Source: an uncultured Opitutia bacterium (GTDB taxonomy: Bacteria; Verrucomicrobiota; Verrucomicrobiia; Opitutales; UBA953). Taken from it: a DNA stretch of 9,148 nt. This document shows positions 1 to 7,045 of the stretch, one piece after another. The number at the start of each line of letters is the position of its first letter. Within the stretch, counting starts at the first letter, position 1. The stretch is taken from positions 1 through 9,148 of the forward strand of contig CAJBPJ010000221.1 in the NCBI GenBank assembly GCA_903957465.1. The letters run 5' to 3'. The notes beneath the pieces are model-generated. The model saw only the letters and a list, made by a program, of their open reading frames with translations. It had not been told where the DNA came from and ran no database searches. The position numbers were made by a program, and so were the translations under genes.

Positions 1-20
1 CCCTTCAATCATCTGTTCGA

Positions 21-470
21 TTGCTGGGTATTCCCAAGGCTCGATTGAATCCGAGTAAGCCTCACCGCCGTCTGTGCAGCAAGGTGCTTCCCAAGAAACC
101 AAGCCGTTGGAGTCAAGCCAAAGCCGACGTACATATCTTGGCACTCTGCATGGTGGATTCAACCGACTCGGTCATCATTCGGATTGTCGTCGATCATCCC
201 GAACAGGCCGAAGCCGTCTTCACGGAGCACCAATTTGCCAACGATGTTGTGGGTATCATCGCCCTTGAATTACCTTCCGAGGCACACCTCAAGGAGGTCG
301 CTGACATTCTGCTACGCGCAGAAATCAACATTCACTACCTCTACCCCTTCTTGTTCCGTCCGTCTGGAAAATGTGGACTCGTCCTACGAGCAGACGACCA
401 AGACTTGGCCGGCTCTGTGCTTCAGAGACACGGCATTACCGTCTTAAGTCAGAACGACTTGGCGCGTTAA
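21..470 (+). CDS. Tandem ACT-domain amino-acid-binding protein (5' end uncertain)
   Basis: Small protein that resembles free-standing double-ACT proteins, which are presumed to sense an amino acid; no catalytic domain is present. From about residue 33 the pattern is clear: a half repeat (AKADVHILALCMVDSTDS, then IIRIVVDHPEQAEAVF) and a complete second repeat (VGIIALELPSEA, AEINIHYLYPFL, GKCGLVLRADD), ending in GITVLSQNDL, the usual end of this family. The N-terminal part fits poorly: VLPKKPSRWSQ looks like a first strand and loop, but about six residues of helix 1 seem to be missing before AKAD. The frame stays open to the window edge, so the gene may begin upstream. Within the window, TTG at 21 or TTG at 45 would give 149 or 141 residues, close to the usual length for two ACT domains. 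It converges on the peptidase gene with an 8-base gap. The ACT call is firm; the start and ligand are not. Confidence 0.7.
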   Translation: MLGIPKARLNPSKPHRRLCSKVLPKKPSRWSQAKADVHILALCMVDSTDSVIIRIVVDHPEQAEAVFTEHQFANDVVGIIALELPSEAHLKEVADILLRAEINIHYLYPFLFRPSGKCGLVLRADDQDLAGSVLQRHGITVLSQNDLAR

Positions 471-481
471 GCGAAAGCTTA
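468..481. other. Short GNRA hairpin spanning two convergent stop codons
   Basis: TAAGC GAAA GCTTA forms a perfect 5-bp stem with a GAAA tetraloop. The 5' arm begins with the TAA stop of the ACT gene and the 3' arm ends with the TAA stop of the M42 peptidase gene read on the other strand. The stem is short and neither side has a run of T, so it is a weak candidate for a bidirectional terminator and may simply be chance. Confidence 0.3.
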
Positions 482-1597
482 CCAATTAAACTTATCACCC
501 TTCTTCAGGTCCTTCGTGAACTGAACGAGGAGCTGAACAAGTTGTTCGACGACCTTGAGGTCAACGATTTCGCCGGGTGTGTGCATGTAGCGAAGCGGAA
601 TAGAAATCAAACCGCAGGCAACACCACCATTGGCCATTTGAATCGCGCGCGCGTCAGTACCGGTCGGACGGGCTTCGGCTTGGATCTGATAGTGAATGCC
701 AAGTTTATCGGCCGCAGCGACCAAGCGATCAAAGACGATAGGGTTGATATTCGGACCTCGTGCAATCACGGGACCTCCACTTAAGGAGAAACGTCCGAAT
801 TTGCGATTGTCGGCATCCGGATGATCAGTGGCGTGAGTCACGTCGACCGCGATAGCTACATCAGGACTAACGCCTTGAGCAGCGACTTGCGCACCACGCG
901 TGCCAATCTCTTCTTGGGTCGTAGCAACCGAGACTACTCGTGCAGCCAGCGACTTCTCCTTAGAGAGACGGCGAAATGCTTCCATGACAGCGTACGCGCC
1001 TGCTTTGTCATCAAACGCACGTGCCACTGCGAGACTGCCTCTCAGCATCTCAGGACCGTCGACATACACTGCAGGGTCGCCGATACGTACAACAGAGAGT
1101 GCTTCAGTGCGATTGGTGACACCGATATCAATCCACATATCATGGCGCTCAGGAACGCGCTTACGATCTTCGGGCGACATTAAATGCACGGCACGTTTTC
1201 CAGTAACACCCAAGACTGGACCATTCTTGGTTAAGATGTGAATGCGACGACCCGAAGGAATGACTTGGTCATGTCCGCCTAAGAAATCGAAATAAAGGTA
1301 ACCGCGATCATCGACGTACGAAACGATAAGGCCGATTTCATCGATATGACCTGCAAAGAGAACGGTAGGACCACCTTTACCCGAAGTTTCGGCGATACGG
1401 TTGCCAATGGTGTCCTTGCGGTAGGTTGAGGCCGACGAAGCTACGTGACGGTCAACAACCGTCTGGGCAGCAAACTCGTGTCCTGTAGGAGACTTTGCCT
1501 CAAGCAACTCCCGAAGAAAGACGGGGTAATCAGCGCGTGCTGATGTCTTGGATTTAGGAGAGGCCTTTTTCTTGGAGGGTGCCATGGGAATAGACAT
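479..1597 (-). CDS. M42-family metallo-aminopeptidase (tetrahedral aminopeptidase / FrvX-like)
   Basis: Cytosolic dinuclear-metal aminopeptidase of the M42 family, whose members form large tetrahedral assemblies and trim short peptides released by proteases. Counting from ATG at 1597 (372 residues), all family metal and catalytic positions are visible: H84 and D86 in AGHIDEIG, bridging D196 in AFDDKAG, general base E229 and ligand E230 in TTQEEIGTRGA, D252 in AVDVTH, and H339 in RYMHTPGE. Length fits the family (about 340-370). The N-terminus carries a lysine-rich tail (KKKASPKSK) before the fold begins near residue 22. ATG 1597 is preferred over ATG 1585, which lacks any ribosome binding site, and over an upstream TTG at 1627; a weak GAAG lies about 10 bases before 1597. 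The gene is divergent from the large secreted-protein gene (71-base gap). Substrate preference (Glu, Leu, Lys or other) cannot be read from the sequence, and some M42 relatives are annotated as cellulases. Confidence 0.9.
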   Translation of the reverse strand: MSIPMAPSKKKASPKSKTSARADYPVFLRELLEAKSPTGHEFAAQTVVDRHVASSASTYRKDTIGNRIAETSGKGGPTVLFAGHIDEIGLIVSYVDDRGYLYFDFLGGHDQVIPSGRRIHILTKNGPVLGVTGKRAVHLMSPEDRKRVPERHDMWIDIGVTNRTEALSVVRIGDPAVYVDGPEMLRGSLAVARAFDDKAGAYAVMEAFRRLSKEKSLAARVVSVATTQEEIGTRGAQVAAQGVSPDVAIAVDVTHATDHPDADNRKFGRFSLSGGPVIARGPNINPIVFDRLVAAADKLGIHYQIQAEARPTGTDARAIQMANGGVACGLISIPLRYMHTPGEIVDLKVVEQLVQLLVQFTKDLKKGDKFNW

Positions 1598-1668
1598 TTT
1601 ACATAGACTTCGAGCGTCTTGGTGCAAGCGGGGATTGACCCATTTAGGGCTTCTGAAATGAATGGTGC

Positions 1669-4272
1669 ATGGGTTTGCGTCTGTTCTTCTGCGCCGTTCT
1701 GGCGATTGGCCAACTGGCCCAAGCCCAAAGCGTCACACGACTCGACGACCCACTCCGCGACCCCACCCGCCTACGCAATTGGGATCGTATGGAGGGCCTT
1801 GATAAAAAACCCGGAACAGCCAACGGGTTTGTACGCAACGATGTCACCGTTGTCGCCGGCACCCTGCGCACCGCCTTCCGACAGCCGGGAGCAGATGCAC
1901 TGAACTTCGAAGCCTCCGTGCGTGTTTTTATTCCCGCACAATCAGCAGACGGCTCATCACTGGCACTTTTAGTTGCCGGACCCGGGGCTGAACAACGCGT
2001 CGCTGCAACCGTGACAACGGATCAAGTTGGCATGGATAAATCACTCTGCGCCATTGGCATTGCCGGTGAGCGCATGGAATGCACGCCCTTGAAGCGTAAT
2101 GCTTGGCATATTTTACGTATACGCGTCGACGAAGGCGTCGCCGAAGTCGGGTTTCGGCCAGAGGACGGCGACGAGTTTAAAGTCGGTGATATCGACGTTT
2201 CAACACGCACACCCAATCTCGTTTCTCATATTGGACTATCGACGACTGGCACAGCAGTGGCGTTTCGACAACTCACCGCGGTGGCTGTACAAGTTCCCAC
2301 CAGCTTACCGACGGTTCTTCAAGCCGATGGCGTCCGTGCGGAAATTAACCGGCGCGGCCGCTTAACCGCTCTCCACTTAAAGCGCGGCAAGGAGTTTGAT
2401 ACCTTTCGGTTCCGTACCGATAAATGGTGTGGCCCATCATGGGTAATCGAAGAATCAGGACGCACATCGCAAATCTTGCTGCAGCCGAACGAGAAAACAC
2501 TCGGACTTTATGAAGGGAAACAAGGCGATGTTAGTTACTCGCTTCAGTACCGGGCGAGTGCAGGCCGCCTAGAGATTGAAGCTGCTCTCGAAAATCACAG
2601 CGCCACCGTCTTTAATCCTGTCTCAGCATCGGTACGTCTTGGTATCGACACCGAGCAGCTGACGTATCCGCAGTGGCGAAGAACCCCCTACCCGACCTTT
2701 CTACGCTGCGAACCAACGCATGCCTGGGGTTATGCCATGACGCCCAATGGTGAGATCCTTGGCATCGCCTGTCCGGACGCCGTCGGAAGCTGGCAGCAAC
2801 TATCGAACAGCGCTAGCCTGCAACGCCCCGTCACATTTTCACTCACGGCCATCGGACAAGGCGAATACTCCAAAGATCAACCTTCACAACTTTCGCTGAA
2901 GTCCGACGAACGACGTGTTTGGCGTATCCGCTTATTCTCGATCGCGGACTTAGCCCAAGTGCCTAGTCGACTCTCTGAACAAGCCGGTGCGTCCTTTCTT
3001 AATCTAGTACTGAATACCGTAGAGCCTGGCCAGCTCGCCATTGTACCCAATTTCGTCCGACAAGGCGAACTACGTACAGTGAGCATAACCGGACCCGATC
3101 AGAAATCTTACGAAATCTATCCACAAAACCGAAGAGAGATGCTCGACGAAGATGATATGAAAAGAGCCTTTGGGCTAACGGGTGTGGAAAACCCAAACTC
3201 GCTGCGTTTTATTCCCGAAAACAAGCCAGGCATCTACCGTCTGCGTGTTGAGCATACCCAAGTCGCCAAAGACGCTAAAGGTGAAATCATTGTAGGCAAA
3301 GACGGCCGCGATGAAGTCGAAGGCGTGCGCGTAAGCGAAACTATCGTCAACGTTCAGCAACCTTGGTCGACATTCAAGACCCCCACAGCAAGCACACCGC
3401 CGTCGCTCGATGTAGCGGGGGCACGATTGGCCAGCCCGCAAGCCGTCGCAAAAGCTGCTGCTCACCATGCACGTCAGCGAAATGCGGGCGGCGACATCAG
3501 TGAACTTGAGTTGGCAGGCGCATTAATCGACCTCGCCCTTGCACATCGACCGAGCCTCACAAGCTCTGACCCCGCTTGGTTGGATGTCATGACGGTCATG
3601 CAAGCAGAGCTCCGCGAAGTCGACCGACCAGCCTGGAGAGCCCGTTACGACCGTCACTACGCCGCAACTCAGCGAGCAATCAACGATCTCGTCGCCCGGC
3701 TCGACAATCTACCTGCCGAAAATGCAGCAGGATTCGATGCGGTTCGCTTAAGTAACGCCGCGGGAATCATTGCACAATGGACTGCAAGTTTTGCAGAACC
3801 TTCCGATCGCATCCGCTGTCAGCAGGCCGCACTTGAATTGCTGCGGCTGACACGTAGCACCGTCGCAATTTTTAAGAATCCTGAACAAACAAGTAGTACG
3901 ATTGCACGAACGCATGCCCTTTTCTTACTCTATCAGCAAACAGGCATGGAGCTGCTTCTGTGCGAGGCACTTCAATGCCTAGGGGCAGTCGAACCCCAGG
4001 GCGCATTATCCCAATCGTGGCTGGAGTGCGTGAATACATTTATTCGAACGCGTGCATACGTCGTCATTCGCGCAGATGGCTCCTACTGGGGCTACCACTG
4101 CCAAGTTAACCGTAAGGATGGCATCCTTGAAGTGACGCTATCCGATGCAGGCGTGACAGAAATACATGTCCAATCTCGCTGGCCCGACAGCAAAGTCCGT
4201 ATTCATTTCAGCGGACAGCCGGCAAAGCTTCAGACGGTCAATGGCATCATCTGGGTAAAAGCTGATAAATGA
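1669..4272 (+). CDS. Large secreted multidomain protein, family not recognised
   Basis: An 867-residue exported protein that I cannot place in a named family. Residues 1-19 form a signal peptide: short basic start, hydrophobic core, and AQA as the likely type I cleavage site before QS. No lipobox or further membrane segment is seen, so it is probably periplasmic or released. By strand and helix pattern it reads as: residues 30-210, a beta-rich domain resembling LamG/DUF1080-type jelly rolls; 215-435, a second beta-sandwich; 445-565, a possible Ig-like region ending VNVQQPW; a Pro/Thr/Ser linker (566-580); 585-770, mostly alpha-helical; and 795-867, a small beta domain with RADGSYWGYH. A beta-sandwich followed by a helical region recalls polysaccharide lyases and six-hairpin glycosidases, but I see no catalytic signature, so carbohydrate binding or degradation is only a guess. 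ATG 1669 begins the signal peptide and an in-frame stop lies at 1654. Photolyase follows 45 bases downstream, so co-transcription is possible. Confidence 0.8.
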   Translation: MGLRLFFCAVLAIGQLAQAQSVTRLDDPLRDPTRLRNWDRMEGLDKKPGTANGFVRNDVTVVAGTLRTAFRQPGADALNFEASVRVFIPAQSADGSSLALLVAGPGAEQRVAATVTTDQVGMDKSLCAIGIAGERMECTPLKRNAWHILRIRVDEGVAEVGFRPEDGDEFKVGDIDVSTRTPNLVSHIGLSTTGTAVAFRQLTAVAVQVPTSLPTVLQADGVRAEINRRGRLTALHLKRGKEFDTFRFRTDKWCGPSWVIEESGRTSQILLQPNEKTLGLYEGKQGDVSYSLQYRASAGRLEIEAALENHSATVFNPVSASVRLGIDTEQLTYPQWRRTPYPTFLRCEPTHAWGYAMTPNGEILGIACPDAVGSWQQLSNSASLQRPVTFSLTAIGQGEYSKDQPSQLSLKSDERRVWRIRLFSIADLAQVPSRLSEQAGASFLNLVLNTVEPGQLAIVPNFVRQGELRTVSITGPDQKSYEIYPQNRREMLDEDDMKRAFGLTGVENPNSLRFIPENKPGIYRLRVEHTQVAKDAKGEIIVGKDGRDEVEGVRVSETIVNVQQPWSTFKTPTASTPPSLDVAGARLASPQAVAKAAAHHARQRNAGGDISELELAGALIDLALAHRPSLTSSDPAWLDVMTVMQAELREVDRPAWRARYDRHYAATQRAINDLVARLDNLPAENAAGFDAVRLSNAAGIIAQWTASFAEPSDRIRCQQAALELLRLTRSTVAIFKNPEQTSSTIARTHALFLLYQQTGMELLLCEALQCLGAVEPQGALSQSWLECVNTFIRTRAYVVIRADGSYWGYHCQVNRKDGILEVTLSDAGVTEIHVQSRWPDSKVRIHFSGQPAKLQTVNGIIWVKADK

Positions 4273-4317
4273 TTCTGCCGCTTGCACCCGACAAAGTCTT
4301 CTACACGTTGAAAAACA

Positions 4318-5751
4318 ATGATTCGTCCTACCCTCTTATGGCTAAGACTAGATCTTCGGGTTACCGATCATCCAGCCCTTGTTGCAGCCGTAAAATCCGG
4401 CGGGACCGTTATTCCTGTATATGTTCACGACCCTGAAGGCGAAGGTAAATGGCGCGCCCGCGGAGCTTCGGAGGCCTGGTTGGCTTACGCACTTGCGGAT
4501 ATTGCGGCACAACTTGAAAAACTTGGCTCAGCACTGGTCATCCGCCAAGGCGACAGCCTAACCGAACTACGTAAGCTTGTTAAAGAAAGCCAGGCTGGCG
4601 CAGTGTTTTGGAACCGTCGCTACGAACCTTCCGTCCGCGAACGTGACTCCTTAATCAAAGAAGCCTTACGTGCGGATGGACTACAGGCTGATTCATTTAA
4701 CGGCAATTTACTACACGACCCTACCAAGATTAAAACCCTCGCAGGAAACCCTTTCCAAGTTTTCACCCCGTTTTGGAAAAACTGTTTAGTTAATTTACCT
4801 TTCGAAGAACCATTAGCGGCACCGCGAAAGCTGAACGGCCCTGAGAAACCTTTACGCTCATTAGCCATCGATGATTTAAAACTTAAGCCACGCATCCAAT
4901 GGGATAGCTCGATTTGGAAAAATTGGGATTCAACTCGTAAAGGCGCTGAAAAACGTCTCGCGCAATTTGTGGATGGTCCCGTGAAAGATTACCCGACCGC
5001 ACGCGATATCCCTAAAGAGGACGGTACTTCGCGCCTTTCACCTTACTTGCACTTTGGACAGATCTCACCACGTGAAATTGTTCACTCAATTAAGAAGGCT
5101 GGAAAATGGTCCATCAAAGGTGGCGAGAAATATGTAGCCGAAGTCGGCTGGCGTGAATTCGGTCATCACCTTATTTACCATTTCCCAAAAACAACCGACG
5201 AGCCCCTGCGAGCTGAATTCAAGGCGTTCCCATGGGCTCGCGAGAAACGCTTACTGAAGGGCTGGCAGCGCGGTCAAACCGGCTACCCCATTGTCGACGC
5301 AGGCATGCGACAACTCTGGCAGACGGGCTGGATGCATAACCGCGTGCGCATGGTCGTCGCATCCGTTTTGGTAAAGCACTTCTTACAACCCTGGCAGGAC
5401 GGTGCTGATTGGTTCTGGGATACCCTCGTTGATGCAGATCTGCCTGCAAACACGATGGGCTGGCAATGGGCAGGAGGATGCGGAGCAGATGCCGCCCCTT
5501 ACTTCCGCGTGTTCAACCCTGTACTCCAAGGTGAGAAATTTGACGCCGATGGAACCTATGTCCGTCAATTTGTACCCGAACTCGCGAAACTTCCCGCAAA
5601 GTGGATTCATAAACCTTGGGAAGCTCCCGCCGATGTTCTCGAAGCTGCTGGCATCGTCTTAGACAAGACTTACCCGCGACCACTTGTGGGCTTAACCGAA
5701 GGTCGCGACCGTGCGCTCAAAGCTTTTGAAAGACTTAAGGCAGGTCTCTAA
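4318..5751 (+). CDS. phrB: Deoxyribodipyrimidine photolyase (class I CPD photolyase)
   Basis: Light-driven flavoprotein that splits cyclobutane pyrimidine dimers in UV-damaged DNA. The 477 residues cover the N-terminal antenna-binding Rossmann domain (start PTLLWLRLDLRVTDHPAL) and the helical FAD domain (about 220-477), close to the 472 of E. coli PhrB. From memory of that protein, the electron-transfer tryptophans fall at the same numbers: W306, W359 and W382. N378, which faces the flavin N5, is also present; plant cryptochromes have Asp there, so a repair enzyme is favoured. Other signatures are GQTGYPIVDAGMRQL, GWMHNR, GWQWAGGCGADAAPYFR and FNP..QGEKFD. The antenna cofactor (folate or a deazaflavin) cannot be decided safely; N and E near NRRYEP resemble the folate-type site. 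ATG 4318 has no Shine-Dalgarno sequence. yhhQ starts 12 bases after the stop, so the two are probably in one transcript. Confidence 0.95.
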   Translation: MIRPTLLWLRLDLRVTDHPALVAAVKSGGTVIPVYVHDPEGEGKWRARGASEAWLAYALADIAAQLEKLGSALVIRQGDSLTELRKLVKESQAGAVFWNRRYEPSVRERDSLIKEALRADGLQADSFNGNLLHDPTKIKTLAGNPFQVFTPFWKNCLVNLPFEEPLAAPRKLNGPEKPLRSLAIDDLKLKPRIQWDSSIWKNWDSTRKGAEKRLAQFVDGPVKDYPTARDIPKEDGTSRLSPYLHFGQISPREIVHSIKKAGKWSIKGGEKYVAEVGWREFGHHLIYHFPKTTDEPLRAEFKAFPWAREKRLLKGWQRGQTGYPIVDAGMRQLWQTGWMHNRVRMVVASVLVKHFLQPWQDGADWFWDTLVDADLPANTMGWQWAGGCGADAAPYFRVFNPVLQGEKFDADGTYVRQFVPELAKLPAKWIHKPWEAPADVLEAAGIVLDKTYPRPLVGLTEGRDRALKAFERLKAGL

Positions 5752-5763
5752 AACTTACACATC

Positions 5764-6477
5764 ATGACACAGCCCGCTAAAACCTATAAGTATTATGAAC
5801 TCATCATGGCTGCGTTTGTGGCCGTACTTCTGTGCTCCAACTTGATTGGACCCGCAAAAGTTGTGCAGTTGGATTTACCGATCTTTGGTAAAGTCGATTT
5901 CGGGGCCGGTAATCTCTTCTTCCCCCTCTCTTATATTTTTGGAGATATCTTAACTGAAGTTTACGGGTACGCGCTTGCACGACGGGTAATTTGGGCAGGC
6001 TTCGGTGCGATGGCTTTCGCAACCTTTATGAGCTGGGTCGTACTGACATTGCCAGCCAGCCCGGATGAACCTTTCAGCGCGCAACTCCAACCCGCACTCG
6101 TTACATGTTTCGGCAGCGGCTGGCGTATCGCGGTTGGGTCACTGATTGCTTTCTTTATCGGTGACTTCCTTAACTCCTACGTCTTGGCGAAACTCAAAGT
6201 GCGTACGAAAGGTAAACACCTTTGGATGCGTACGATTGGCTCCACCATTGTCGGCCAGGCCGTCGACAGTCTTGTATTCTACCCACTGGCCTTCTTCGGC
6301 ATTTGGTCCACGTCCACGCTCCTCGCCGTGATGTTTGCCAACTGGTGCTTCAAGGTCGCCGTAGAAATCTTCATGACGCCCGTGACCTATTGGACGTGCG
6401 CTAAGTTGAAATCTGTCGAAGGTGTTGATGCTTACGACACCAAGACTGACTTCACACCGTTTACGTTGAAGGCTTAG
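5764..6477 (+). CDS. yhhQ: Queuosine precursor transporter, YhhQ/VUT family
   Basis: Inner-membrane protein of the YhhQ (Vut_1, formerly DUF165) family, which takes up queuosine precursors such as preQ0 and preQ1 for modifying the tRNA wobble base. The 237 residues show about six hydrophobic segments (roughly 12-32, 48-66, 75-97, 121-143, 160-180 and 186-210) and the family motifs FPLSYIFGDILTEVYGY (53-69), FLNSY (135-139) and the RTIGSTIVGQAVDS stretch (156-169). Length is slightly above E. coli YhhQ (221). ATG 5764 follows the photolyase stop by 12 bases and has no clear ribosome binding site, so translation may depend on the upstream gene. The last 17 bases overlap the 3' end of tag on the other strand. 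No queuosine biosynthesis gene is in the window, so whether the organism salvages or also makes queuosine is unknown. Confidence 0.92.
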   Translation: MTQPAKTYKYYELIMAAFVAVLLCSNLIGPAKVVQLDLPIFGKVDFGAGNLFFPLSYIFGDILTEVYGYALARRVIWAGFGAMAFATFMSWVVLTLPASPDEPFSAQLQPALVTCFGSGWRIAVGSLIAFFIGDFLNSYVLAKLKVRTKGKHLWMRTIGSTIVGQAVDSLVFYPLAFFGIWSTSTLLAVMFANWCFKVAVEIFMTPVTYWTCAKLKSVEGVDAYDTKTDFTPFTLKA

Positions 6478-7045
6478 CTTTTGCCCGCCAGCAACTGACA
6501 AGGTGTTCGTCGAGAACTCCTACCGCTTGCAAGAACGAGTGGAGGATGGTTGGACCCACGAAACGCATCCCGCGTTTACGTAGTTCGCGCGAGAGTTCTT
6601 CAGCTAAGACGGAGTTTGTCGGGATATGTGCCATGGTCTTTGGACGTTTCTGTAGCGTCGAGGCATGGCCTTTCGCACGCCCCCAAAGCCAGGCATTGAA
6701 AGAGCCAAACTCTTTTTGCATTTTTAAAAAAACTTGGGCGTTCTTAACCGTTGATTCAATTTTTCCGCGGTGACGAACGATACCTGGGTCGGCGAGTAAG
6801 GTTTTAATCTTTTTGGCATCAAACCGTGCGACTTTCGCAGGATCGAAACCGGCAAAAACTTTTTGGTAGTGCTCACGCTTTCGCAAAACAATCAACCAAG
6901 AGAGGCCGGCTTGGGCGCCTTCGAGGGTGATGAATTCAAAAAGCGTATGGTCGTCATGGACTGGACGACCCCATTCTTCGTCGTGATACTTCACATAAAG
7001 CGGGTCATCGCCGCACCACGGGCAACGTGAGCGAACTGAACTCAC
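6461..7045 (-). CDS. tag: DNA-3-methyladenine glycosylase I
   Basis: Base-excision repair enzyme that removes 3-methyladenine from alkylated DNA. The 194 residues cover the whole helix-hairpin-helix-type Tag fold (E. coli Tag is 187). Family residues are all visible: the zinc-binding snap with C8, H21, H181 and C185, at the same spacings as C4, H17, H175 and C179 in E. coli; catalytic-pocket E42 in LEGAQAGLSW (E38 in E. coli) with W50; HRGKI at 92-96; and KRGMRFVGPT at 158-166. The GTG start at 7045 overlaps the TGA of cca (GTGA, 4 bases), pointing to translational coupling as the second gene of a cca-tag operon. Its TAA lies inside the yhhQ coding region on the opposite strand (17-base overlap). 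The short C-terminal tail KAKPST is encoded within that overlap. Confidence 0.95.
   Translation of the reverse strand: MSSVRSRCPWCGDDPLYVKYHDEEWGRPVHDDHTLFEFITLEGAQAGLSWLIVLRKREHYQKVFAGFDPAKVARFDAKKIKTLLADPGIVRHRGKIESTVKNAQVFLKMQKEFGSFNAWLWGRAKGHASTLQKRPKTMAHIPTNSVLAEELSRELRKRGMRFVGPTILHSFLQAVGVLDEHLVSCWRAKAKPST

Noticed and set aside
21..470. ACT protein as regulatory subunit of acetolactate synthase
   Set aside because: The ACT pattern is of the free-standing double-ACT type and no ilvB-like gene is present in the window.
1598..1668. Promoter-like TTGACC (1635-1640) on + and TTGCAC/TATGTA on - in the divergent gap
   Set aside because: The paired elements match consensus poorly and would start transcripts almost at the start codons, so they are not strong enough to annotate.
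2877..3468. Open frames antisense to the large secreted-protein gene
   Set aside because: They have no recognisable domain and lie wholly inside a well-supported gene, as expected for shadow frames.
4318..5751. Cryptochrome rather than photolyase
   Set aside because: Asn378 and the full tryptophan triad match E. coli PhrB, and there is no C-terminal extension.
4318..7045. Dedicated DNA-repair island formed by phrB and tag
   Set aside because: The genes are on opposite strands, in different transcripts, with a transporter between them. Shared function in this small region is not evidence of a system.
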